NCBI GenBank assembly: GCA_029204225.1
Contig: CM055111.1
Coordinates: forward strand, 14,031,011 to 14,095,010
Direction of reading: 5' to 3'
Length of the DNA stretch: 64,000 nt
Source: Diphasiastrum complanatum
Lineage: Eukaryota; Streptophyta; Lycopodiopsida; Lycopodiales; Lycopodiaceae
Positions 24,301-35,045 of this stretch are shown here, in pieces (position 1 is the stretch's first letter; every line of letters starts with the position of its first letter). The translations under genes were made by a program, and so were the position numbers. Below the pieces are notes generated by a model that saw nothing but the letters and a program-made list of their open reading frames with translations, had not been told where the DNA came from and did not search any database.

Positions 24301-27300
24301 AATAGCTAATTCCCTAATTTCCATCATTAGAGCTACATACAAAACTGTGAGGTGCTGTATACTAGCATTCAAACAGTGAAACAGCATCTTGCATCATAAT
24401 GTCTGAAACAAAATTCACACCAGATGCCACTAAATTCAAATACAGCACTAAAGACACCATAGAACTCTATTTCGTCAAGTTGATTAATGAAAATTTGGTT
24501 TGTTTTAACACCTCCTTTTCATGTGATCCCAATTCTCCACCACCGGCAATCCCTACGGATCTGAAGTCCCTATAATGTGGCAAATTCAGAAGGTTTCCAG
24601 CAATTTCATTGGCTTTTTGGGGACTGACATTTTCTAGGGATCTGGCAATATCTGGTATCAAATATGACCAGTAAACTATGGCAATATCACTGGATTTCCA
24701 ACAATTTCACTGCCAATTGTACAATGTGCACAATCTCCAGCAAAAATAGGGTCGATACAATTAATAGTATCTGACAATGACAAGGTCCCGACTCCCTATA
24801 GTGTTTAAAAGAAATTCAAAAAATTAACATCATATCCCCCCATAGTGCCCTGTGGTACCGCTGTTATGGTACCGCCGGTACCATAACAGTGGTACCACCA
24901 GTACGGTACCGCCCTGGAATCCGCGGTACCATGGCGGTACCATAATAAAAAAAAATTAAATTTTTTTCCAGTGTTATTTTCGCAAAAAAAAAGAAAATTT
25001 GGTACCATGGGATCCGCGGTACCCGGTACCGCGGGACCTATGTATCCCCCCCCCCCATAAGAAATCCTACAATTTGAACCCCATATTGCAAAAATAAAAG
25101 TGCATTGCGGGACAAATCGCGTTCCGGAACGCTATTATCCGACATTGGTACAGTTATAGAGCACTTTTAAAACACTAGATCAGGTTGTATTGGATTCTAT
25201 TCGGGACCTATTTCGTATCAAGCAACGATCCTGATAATATTTGATCCCACACCAAATGCGCCCAGTAGGAGCAACCAAAAAGCTGGAGTTGTCCCGTTAA
25301 TTCTAATCTCACCCTCGAGCAATTATAAACTTTCACTTAAAGATATACTTCAAGACACTGAGGTAAATACATAGTGACAAAATATGTCCATAGAAGAAAG
25401 GGATCCAATGCCAACTCCTAAAATATAAAAGAAAATTTAACCTCCTTGGCCTCTATGCATCAAAATGAAAAGTTTTGAAGTGCAGTATAAGCTCCCCATT
25501 GAAGTATAGTTATGTGACAAGTTTTGGGGCTGGAATATTCTTAGGAGCTGTTGATGCTATGCATCAAATACCCTATTGTTCCACAAGTCACACAAGCCGG
25601 ATGTGCTTGTGTGCTGCAAGGGCGAGTCCTACTCTCGGCACTGCTAGCGCTAGCTGTTGCACCACAGCACGATTGACACTCTGAACCAAGTGTGGTTCAG
25701 GATAACCGCCTGAGCCATCCATCACTAAAACCTGCTTAATCTTTGGTTCCTCAGACTTGAAGAAGTGGAAGAGAAAACCTTACCCCCACTCTCAACATTG
25801 ATTGGAACTTCGTAAAAAGATATGCTATGATGATATATTGCAAATTATGCATCCTAAAATTGTATCAGTGTGTTACCGTCTCTCCATTCCCAGATCCGTC
25901 CCAGTGCCACTCCACCCTGTACCAGCCGATTGGGCAATGAGATGTTTCCCAAATCCGTCCCCACCCCGATTCTGCATGGCACTTCCACCTCCCCAGCCAC
26001 AAGTCCCCAACAACATAACAAGTGAGAAGGTCGTAACTTTCTTCTTAGTGCAGCTGGCACATCAAATGCCAAATTAACAGAAACTTCAATGTACGCACCC
26101 TTATTACCTGACCGAGTTCTTCAAAGGCCAGTCATTCAGACTGTCATGCTAAATTGGACAGATCTTTCAGAAGTGTTGATATCTAATACTACTTTCTGAG
26201 AACTGCAGAGAAGACACTCAGCATCGTTGTGTTAACCTCCAGTTGGAAATTACCTCCAATGGGCATCCCTTAAGACCAGGCTAGACATTGACTAACCCTG
26301 GTTAGCTAGGGATATAACAACACCCATGCTCTGCTATTGTTATTTGTTTCGAACATTGTCTTTTATGAAAATTGATGACATTTGAACCCCTATTATGCCT
26401 TGGGCTTCATCATTTACATTCGTACCCTTAAATCCATATGAAAAGCCCATTTTTTGCCACTTCATCATTGGGTCGAGGACTAATACACGGTCTGGTAATC
26501 TTTGAGTGGATGTGGAGGCCCTAGAAGCCTACAATTATCTTGCTAGGTCCTTTATTTGATAGCATTTTGTTTAGATTTTGTACGCTTCTTTATGGAGAAG
26601 CTTTGTGCCACAAAGTTCCTTTGTAGGAGTGTTGAATGGATGTTGATTGTCATTTGCTATTGAGATCTAAACTAGGGAATCATCTTTGATTAGCAATTAG
26701 ATTTTCATGTGGATATGCGCATAGCTTTTGTAGCATGAGCACCAACCTTTGAATGTCTTCGTTATATTATAATCTCTTGTTTGCCATTGTGCTATATCGT
26801 CAAGCCAATATTATGGATACACAAGTTGCTTTCTTTCCAAAATACGGCAAGTTGCTTTCTTTCCAAAATACGGCCCTTCAAAAACAAAAGAAGAATTTGA
26901 GATCTTGAATGAATGGCATGTAAAAATCTTACAAAGGATTGAAAGCAAAATGATTTCATCGATATAATATTCTTTAAAAGCAATCATTAGTCCTGAAAGA
27001 CATCTCACATGAATCATGCAACAGCTTGCACGTCATCGAGCAATTTGTGATATGTACCAAGATTTAAGATTTGAAGGGAATACAAGACTCCAAATATTCA
27101 AAAGATTAGTGGTACTAAAATCTCTAATGTAAAAGAGCCCCTCGCACATGGTCTATAGGTTAATAATCTCATCTTTATGGGCAGGCCTTTATTTGAACAC
27201 AATAATCTCAAATTACACAACAAAAGTTACAACAAAATGTATCTATTTGTGAGATTGGAATATATCTAGATTCACAAATTAGATTTATAAGTTTATAGAT

Positions 27301-30300
27301 TTGAGAAGTTTCGCAGGGAACCAAAGCATGGGTACTATTCGCGTTTCGCTGCAAGGCTAATCGTACGCAACAAGAGCAAGGTAACACCGGGAGGTGTGCC
27401 GGAAGGCATATGAGTCCGAACGCTATTCATGTGTGAGTCATAAATGTGTTTATAGCAAGACTGCAACTTTCATTAGTATGCAAACACATCAACTAGTTTT
27501 TAGTGGAATAAGCATTATCTTGCTATGAATGTAAGGTGTTCATTAAAAAAAAGTTACCTGTCGATCATCTACATGTGCTTTGAGATAATGTCCTTCGTCT
27601 TTCGTATAATCTATAGCATTTGTCTCGTTAGGAACAAATTTGTCCAAAGTAGGAACAACCCGTTCCATGCGTTGAATGATTCGTGTCAAGAACTTGGGCA
27701 TCTCATATACCGCAGGAAAAATCATCCTGTTAAGTTGTGATGTTAATATGATTATAAAGACTTATGGGTGTAATATCTCAATAAAGTAATAACTCAACTA
27801 TGGCTTGAACCTTTTAACTTCTGAAGGAAAAGAAAAAGTAAGTATTAGAAGTACACATTCACAAAAAAGCAAACATGCAAAGCAACTAAATAAGCAACTG
27901 AATGGCACTTTTGGGCAAATAGATATTCAAACTTTACACTACAGACCTTTTTCTTAAATCTACCAACTGTCCATATGCTTTACCCCTATACAGCCCATTA
28001 AAGTTGATAAGCTTCCACGGATTTACCAAATCGATATCAAGAGAGTGCAGTATATGCTGCTCCTCCTGCATTTACATACAGAGCGGACCTTATTTTGAGC
28101 CAGTATATCCTATGCATGATTTAAAGTGGTCATTAGAGAATTCAAGTTATTTTTGTGTTTCTTGCAACCTAAGTGACTAACATTAAACATTGAATATGTG
28201 CACAAGGATAAGCTGGAAACTTTTCAAAGGGAGAAGACGATGATACTCCCAACCCTATGTCCAAATGGCTGCAAAATATACTAAAGAACTTCATAAAGGC
28301 AATTACTTCCTCTACTAATTTTGAAATAATAGAATAAAAGGGAAAGGTTTTCAAAGGCTAAGGCATTTCAGTCTAAAAGTTGGTCAAAGCTTTCCCTCCC
28401 ATACTCTAAACACTAGAGTACAAACTTTAGAGTTATAACTTACTAATTCAAAAAGGAATTCATGCAAAGACATCAGGTACATTTCTCATTACTGCACCTA
28501 TTGATTGTATCCACTTCAAATAGTTGTAAAGAAGGAAAATATTAAGTAGCATGCCTCAACAGTGATAAATCCCTCGAGAACATAATGGCCTTTAGGAGCT
28601 TGAGAAGCAGGCATATCTGAAAAATATTTCAAGAAAGAATCTTTCTTGCTCTTTTCTGAATCTTTCTTGATCTTTTCTGCAATATCAGCTGCTAAGCAGT
28701 ATCCAGGCCCATTTTTTGAAGTATCATCTTGCAAGGGAATCTCACTGCCACATATGCAGACTTAAAATCAGTAATGATTGGATAGCATGTAGCAAACAGA
28801 TGCTTACTGCAGTTTACCATCCATTTTATAAGAAACTCTGCACTCAAACATAACTAAAGCTTTCACAGTTAGGTAGGATTCCCTCCAATTAGTTCCTAAA
28901 ATCTCATAACTGCATGCTTGTGACCAGAACGCACCAATTTGACCAAAAAACTTTCCCATTTGTAAAACAAGGAAAGGGTCTGGCTTCAAAACAGGCAATA
29001 AAATGATCAAAAATAAGTCAAGACCTGCCAGGGAGATCAGTTTCTAAGTTTCTTGAAGATGGTGTCAAAGAAAACCCTTCAGTGTCTGTACACAGATGTC
29101 TATGCTCAATAAGCTGAGCTGCATTTTTAACAGCCTCAATTAGAGGAGTTGAACATCCACAAGTAAGCTTCTCTTCAAACCCTTCATTCTGCAACAGCGT
29201 CTCTTCAGCACTTCGACTGGCATTGGAAACATCTATCATGCTTTCTGGAGCAACACAGGTTCTTCTGTTTTGCAAAATCTGAAAGTTATGAGCTTCGGAC
29301 GAACTTGGTCCTGGATTAGATACTATCGTATCCACATTTGAAATGGCACCATCTGAGATACACGGAACTGAAGATGGACCAATAGAGGTACATGTAGATG
29401 AAAGTGCAGGGCATATCATGTCTAGATGTAGATTGATCAAACGACTAGACACCTGCATCTGTTACAAATACATGTGAACAGCAGCTCATGACAGAACTTC
29501 TTTTAGATGATCTCTGTAGATAGAATCCATTCATATAGTGCTGAAAAACTATAATGTTAACATTTGCAAACTGAAACTTGCATTGCAAAAAGAAAAACCA
29601 ATCATACTAACAGTTGCAAAATTGACAATTGCAATAGGGAAATCTATAATTATACCATTTGCAAGCTGAAAATTGCAAAAGGGAAAATATGGCGTTAAAA
29701 TTGCAAACTAAGGAGTGCAAAAGAAAAACTCTAACGTTTGCAAATTGAAAAAAGGAAAAACCATAATATTAACATTTGCATAATGAGAATTGCAAAAGAA
29801 AAAACTGTGATGTTAATATTTGCAAGCTGAGAATTGCAAAAGGAAAACCTACAACATTCGCAAAATGAGACTCTCAAGAAGGAAAAACTAGAATGTTAAC
29901 AATCTGTGTTGTAAAAGGAAAAACTATCATACTAACATTTGCAAACCGAGAATTGCAAAATGTTGATATTTGCAAAGCCGAGAATTGCAAAAGGAAAACT
30001 TACTAACATTAGCAAAATGAGATTTTCAAAAAGGAAAAACTACAATCTTAACATCTGCAAACTGAGAATCGCCAAAGGAAAAAATACAAATCCAGAACCT
30101 CACCGTATATGTGGAGATGTCACTAAAGGTTGCTAACAAACTTCGTTATTACAACGTTTAACTATGCAAACCATGAAATAAAAAAAAACCTCATACTAAC
30201 GCAATATTATATCAAACATTGCACCAAAGACTATCACAAGCATTGTTTGATACAATATTGCGTTAGTATCAAGCATTGTTTGATACTAACGCAATAGTAT

Positions 30301-30449
30301 ATCAAACATTGCACCAAAAAAACTTATATCAAGCATTTAAGGTAGGAACATACCTGGCAGGCAGGACAGGCGACATAAGAAGGTCTGGACACCGAGCGCT
30401 GCTGCTGCTTCACATGAGATGCCGATAATTTTCGCTTGCTGCCACTCAT
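21389..30449 (-). CDS. AlkB-like Fe(II)/2OG dioxygenase with N-terminal UBZ4 finger, 7 exons
   Basis: Minus-strand exons: 30449-30354, 29458-29025, 28744-28555, 28065-27947, 27726-27558, 24154-24038, 21496-21389. The phases join exactly and give 410 residues ending SLTFRKSDIT. Exons 1-2 build a UBZ4-type finger: C28, C31, H43, C48 in CPACQ...INLHLD. Residues 60-230 are low in conservation and probably disordered. The catalytic domain has GHYVLEGFI, the HVD iron site (H331, D333), VIVNLTLCG, LDRRSLQ, the distal His (H387 in RWNFTHSI) and the 2-oxoglutarate RxxxxxR (R399, R405), so all key residues are present. AlkB enzymes oxidatively demethylate nucleic acids. A UBZ4 finger binds ubiquitin in DNA-damage proteins, so a role in alkylation repair or tolerance is inferred; the substrate is not shown. 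Intron 3 appears to use a GC donor. Introns 5 (3.4 kb) and 6 (2.5 kb) contain transposons. I cannot assign it to a numbered ALKBH class. Confidence 0.9.
22918..23240. repeat. Diverged tandem duplication in AlkB-like intron 6
   Basis: Copy A (about 22918-23090) and copy B (about 23114-23240) share aatcaagt(c/t)gctg, ttatggcc, ttgcaataa-type and ctttgagaatgtaaa blocks in order. Copy B lacks about 50 bases. Confidence 0.75.
23240..23936 (+). pseudogene. Ty3/Gypsy RNase H to integrase-finger fragment
   Basis: A single open frame from 23280 reads TDASDYAVGVVL, YEKELFAIIHVLKIWKHYL, GTSNCVTDALSRI and then the start of the integrase zinc-binding region (LHECHDSPSAGT). It then stops matching at about 23936, so it is truncated at both ends. 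The RNase H residues are visible except that the usual TDH block reads TNH, so one catalytic Asp is lost. The frame is otherwise intact over 240 codons, so it is younger than most scraps here. It lies antisense in AlkB-like intron 6. Confidence 0.9.
24841..25042. mobile_element. 202-base hAT-type MITE packed with GGTACC palindromes
   Basis: Perfect 8-base direct repeats tatccccc (24833-24840 and 25043-25050) flank an element that begins CATAGTGCCCTGTGGTACCG and ends with an imperfect inverse, CGGTACCGCGGGACCTATG. Ten GGTACC hexamers occur inside, at 24853, 24868, 24876, 24891, 24905, 24925, 24935, 25001, 25019 and 25025. It is non-coding. The CATAG terminus and 8-base TSD match the MITE at 9543-10195. 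It lies in AlkB-like intron 5. Confidence 0.85.
26822..26873. repeat. Exact 26-base tandem duplication
   Basis: The 26-base unit starting caagttgctttctttcc is repeated without change at 26822-26847 and 26848-26873. It lies in AlkB-like intron 5. Confidence 0.95.
29540..30085. repeat. Degenerate minisatellite, about 40-50 base unit
   Basis: Roughly a dozen diverged copies of a unit like 'taacatttgcaaactgagaattgcaaaaggaaaaact' fill AlkB-like intron 1. Some copies have deletions. Confidence 0.9.
30191..30315. repeat. Fold-back (hairpin-forming) inverted repeat
   Basis: The arm atactaacgcaatatt...atcaaacattg (30193-30221) is followed by its near-perfect inverse (about 30237-30269) and then by a third arm (30270-30315). 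The segment lies 40 bases from the intron 1 donor of the AlkB-like gene. Confidence 0.85.
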
Positions 30450-31345
30450 TTTGAGGCCAAACCGAACCCTCCTCCTCCGTCTCCTCTCCTTCGTCTTCGT
30501 TGTGTGTGTGTTTAGGAGGTGGATCGGGAGATGGGGTTGGTGGTCTACTTGGGGGCCATTCAATGCATTAGGTTTTAAGGGGGGTTTTAAACATGGGGCT
30601 AAATAAACTCTGGATGCCAAGCTAACCAACTAAGCCAACTCCACGGCGGCCATTCATTTAGTGGCCAATCACCATTCAGTGGCCAATCACCATGTCGTAT
30701 GGGCTTAGATGAGTCTCTCTTAGCTCGGAACCCAGCTTGGGAACCAGGCAAGCTCTAGAGAGCGAGCCCTCGTCGCACAACATTATTGCATTTTGAACTT
30801 TTTCTTAGCAAATCAATGGCTGCTTGACACATCAACGACATGTCAAGTAGCCATTGGTTCAGGCTTTTAAGAAACTCTCCACTTCACCACATATAGGTGG
30901 ACTCAAGGGTTGTCGTGTCCAAGAGCGTGATGCATAGATTATTCAAGGAGTTAGTCAACAAGTATCTATAGAACCTTATTCAAAGTAGCTTGATCTTGAA
31001 TTCACTACTTTTGGGAGCCATCTCACCTTTGGCTTATCCCAAAAGAAAAAGGATTATGATATTATTTGTGTCCAAATCCCCTATGGCAAGGTAGCTCATG
31101 ATGTGCCTCAAGTTGGGACTACAGATAAAGTACTTCATTATACTAAGCCCCTCTAAATTTTCCAAAAGTTTGTTTACCTTATTTGTCTTTCTCCAACACT
31201 TGACCCATTGCAAGTTGACAAGTCAAAGACACTTCATATCGTAAGCAACTCCTCTCCAAATAATGAAGTCTTGTTGTCCTCTACTTTGTTGCGATCAAGT
31301 GTTGATCCACCATGTGTTTGAAGGATATGTGGCTGCCATGTAGCC
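30450..31345. other. 5' flank of the AlkB-like gene
   Basis: This holds the 5' leader and promoter of the minus-strand gene. There is a pyrimidine-rich tct/cct stretch at about 30470-30500. I see no clear TATA box and no other gene. Confidence 0.4.
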
Positions 31346-31572
31346 ATGAGTCATACACCATCGAACAATGCTAGCTACTCACCAACATCCTGTGAGCAAC
31401 CTTTCTTGGATGCTCACAAGCACATGACTTGCATCTCAACCCAATATATGCATGTAGATAACCATGGTTGCCATGGAGCCATGAGTCATACACCATCTAA
31501 CAATGCTAGCTGTTCACCAACATCCTATGAGCAACCTTTCTTGGATGCTCACAAGCACATGACTGTATGCCA
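31336..31572. repeat. Tandem repeat of 135 bases, frame-preserving
   Basis: Two copies start at 31346 and 31481 and share atgagtcatacaccatc and tggatgctcacaagcacatg. The period is divisible by three, and an open plus-strand frame of 82 codons runs through both (MSHTPSNNAS repeated). No known domain was recognised, and coding status is doubtful. Confidence 0.85.
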
Positions 31573-31599
31573 ACCACAATTCTCTATAAGGTGAAAGTG

Positions 31600-32720
31600 A
31601 ACATGAAGAGAACTACTAATTAAGTAGCTTGGATAATTGGTAGTATCCATCTATCATCATCCTAGTTCTTGGCAAGCTCAGACACTAGAAGGCAGGTTGC
31701 CATGCTTTTCTCTTCTCTCCAGTAGTGAGTAGTATGGTGCATGGGCCCATAACCCTTGTTAGTGAAATCATGGTGCAGAGAGAGAGTAAAATAGAGAAGC
31801 CTATAGCCTCATGTGACATCCATCCTCTAACCAAGAACTAAACAACTACGTGTTCGTTGATATAATACAGCAAAGTACAAGAGTTGCTTCTGCTATATGA
31901 GTGATCGATTGATTGTCTAGGTGCCTCCTCTTTTATAGATAGAGGAGGAGCATGTTATGCCAAGAAGTGGTTGCGTGGGATTGTCATGTTGGACTAACAC
32001 ACATTGTGTTTTGGTCACCTAATTCTAACTACTTGTGAAATTTCACACGTGTGGGAATGCCTTAGTGTGTGTGAATGATCTCCTAAGCAAACCTTATGCA
32101 CTTTAGATCAATACTAGATTGAAATCCAAGATCTAGATCAAAATCTAAGGCAAAGAGGTAAAGATAGATTCATAGATTGATAACCAAAGTGTTTTCACAT
32201 GTAAGAGAAGTACTTCATGAAAAAACTAAGTAAAATTAAGCTCCTCTCCTCGGGTAGAGAGAGGCAATATGTCCTCGGATAGAGAGAGAAAGAACTACAA
32301 GCAAAACTTGATTGCACTCAATATGACTCAAAAAATCACTTAGATTATGATTGTTAATGAGAGTACATATGAAACTTGTGGAGAGCCATGCTTACTTCCT
32401 ATTGGACCCCTAATCCTAGCCTCTCTAATGCTATTGGATGAGTGATGCATCCATCTTGCAATTCTATTGGACCCTTCATGAGGATTTCTCAATTTTGATT
32501 GGACCCTTTGACCAAAGCCAACACTTTGACTTGATCACTCATCAAATTACATTAACACAAGTGTCACAAGCCTATTGACAAGCCTAACTAGCTCGAGTTT
32601 GCGTCATAAGCTACTTTTGGCCAAATTGTGGCTTTACATGTGAAATTGACAATTTTGCCATCTTTGCCAATTTTGGCCCTACCAAACTCCTACACAAAGA
32701 TGCTTGACATGAAAACCTAG
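31600..32720. other. Spacer left of the minus-strand Copia pol
   Basis: If the Copia element at 32725-34175 was complete, this would be its 3' UTR and LTR side. I could not find a matching LTR copy on the other side. Repeated agagagag stretches occur near 32260-32290. Confidence 0.35.
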
Positions 32721-32724
32721 CAAA

Positions 32725-34175
32725 CCCCTAAAGCTATATGGATCTTGGAATCATTCCAAAATTGGATCTAAATTTGATGAATGAACTCCTGAGTAGAGGC
32801 TTGGTGAGTAGATCGGCAATACAAGATGATGAATCGATATGCTCCAAATGGATCTCTCCTCCAATAAGCTTCTCTCTCACAAAGTGGTGTGCCACTTCTA
32901 TGTGCTTGCTTCTTGCATGAAAAATTGGATTATTTGCAAGTGCTTGGGCTGGCATATTATCACAGTAAATCAATGGTAGCTCCTCCTCTTTGATGCATTT
33001 TAGCTCCAATAGAATCCTCTTGATCCAAAGCACTTCTTTTGTTGATGTAGTGAGTGCTTTATACTCGGCCTCACAAGAAGAAAGAGAGATAGTATCTTGC
33101 TTTTTAGAAAGCTAAGATATGACCAAAAATAATAGTATATGCACTTGTGGACTTTCGATCCATCTTATCGCTTGCAAAGTCCGAATCCGAGTAGCCAATA
33201 ATAGATAAATATTCACTCTTATAAAGTAACCCATAATCATGTGATGAAGATATATACCTTAGCACCCTCTTGGCCATCTTCTAATCTTCTTTGGATCTTG
33301 CATAGATTGGCTCAACTTGTGCACACAATAGCTCAAGTAGGCGGACCTAGTGATGGTAAGCCATATAAAGGTGCCAATAAGACTCCTAAAAAGTGTGATG
33401 TCCTCCAAGGATCTTTCATCACCTATATTAGTATCTTTTACAATGTGCTCCATTGGTGTTTCAATGCCCTTACAACCTTCCATATGAAATTTTTTCAACA
33501 TAGCAAGAGCATATTTAGATTGACAAATAAAAGCATAATTATCATGAAGGTCAATCTCTAGGCCTAATATGTAATGGATCTCTCCTAGATCTTGCATCTT
33601 AAACTTTTCCAAGTGCTATTTTGGTCTCTTCAACCAATTTGATACAACTTCCACAAAGGATAATGTCATCTACATAAATGAGAAGAATAACAATATCACT
33701 AGCAACAAACTTGATATACATGGAAGGATCATAGTGAGATAAGAAAAGAGTTGAGTCTCTCATACCAAGATCTTGGTGCTTGCTTGAGTCCATAAAGACT
33801 CTTGAAAAGAAAACACACTTTTGATTCATCCTTAATAAATCCTTGAGGTTGTTCCATGTAAATTTCCTCTTGAAGATAACCATCAAGAAATCATTGGAAA
33901 CATCCAATCGGAACACCTTTCCACTTGAAATAGGTAGCAAGAGATATAAGAATCCTTACTGTCACCATCTTTGCCACATGTGCAAAGGTCTCTTCATAAT
34001 CAAGTCCATGGATTTGAGCAAATCCCTTGGCACATAATCTTGCCTTGTACTTGTTGGTAGTACCATCTTGATTATACTTGATTCGAAATACCCACTTGGA
34101 TCCAATGATATGCTTGTTGGATGGAGGATCCACAAGCTCCCAAGTATTGTTGATGATCAAGGCTTCATATTAGAT
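32725..34175 (-). pseudogene. Ty1/Copia pol remnant (RT to RNase H)
   Basis: Read right to left: NTWELVDPPSNKHIIGSKWV and YKARLCAKGFAQIHGLDYEE (RT start), IYVDDIILCG (RT active site, about 33665), LGEIHYILGLEI, SLIGTFIWLTITR, CEAEYKALTTSTKEVLW (about 33075-33020), IYCDNMPAQALANNPIFHAR and IADLLTKPL, ending at a natural stop near 32734. Domain order is normal, with several frameshifts. No gag, integrase or LTR was found with it, so it is 5'-truncated or interrupted by the Gypsy element to its right. Confidence 0.92.
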
Positions 34176-35045
34176 ACGAAGTAACGGTGTATGGTATGTT
34201 AGGTCCTAGAGGGAGATTGGGGCACATCTCTGCCCTTTTGGTGTTTGGACCATACACGAATACCAAGGACCCCAATTGTTGAGAATATTTCGGACCTTTA
34301 GAAATATGACTACCTAGAGGTTTTGCGAGTATCTTAGACCTGCTAGGCCTGATTTCTTCCTTGTGACCTCTAAATTGTTCTCATTTTGAACTGTGAACTC
34401 GTGGCGATACAATCACATAGGTCTACTGTATATCTAGGATCTTTGCCTAAGTCATATTCCTGGTCTCGATTGGTACTACTGCTGATCCAGGTGATCGTAC
34501 CATTGGTTCTCTAGATAGAAATGTAGAAAAATCAGCACCTACACACAAAATGAGATGCAAACTCTAATAGAACTTGATCAAACATGAATCAAATGATAAA
34601 GTATTGTTGCTATCCATACAAAACTAGCAAGCTACTATATTTTACACGTGTGGATCCAAAAATAACAAATATAGATCATTCTACACATAGAATTGCATGC
34701 AATCACAAGTATAGTACACCAATAGATAGTAGAACCCAAGAGAACCAATTATAAGCATGAAATGAGATAGAGAAGAGAGAAGATGTGTCTCTCCGTGAGT
34801 TTTCTCCTTTTATAACAGGTCCAAACCCTACTTGGCCACTTGGCTTTTCCTCCAAAATGCTAACCCTACTATTTTTGGGTTTACATTCAAAGTACCCAAC
34901 ATTCAAATTTGAATCTACTCAAACTCGCATTCTAACTTTCCCACACTTTCAAAAAGCGTTTATTCAAATGAAATTTAGACTAATGAACTTTGAAAAGTCA
35001 ATCTCTAAGTCTAAAACAAAGTTGGCCTCAATATGCCAAATATAA
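34176..35045. other. Spacer between Copia and Gypsy bodies
   Basis: AT-rich, no coding signal. It could contain the 5' LTR of the Gypsy element that follows, but no second LTR copy was found to confirm this. Confidence 0.35.

Noticed and set aside
24805-25008. Minus-strand ORF rich in Gly, Thr and Tyr
   Set aside because: Produced by the GGTACC palindromes of the MITE; not a gene.
29540-30085. CRISPR-like array
   Set aside because: The units are diverged and contiguous, with no constant repeat and unique spacer pattern, and the setting is a plant intron.
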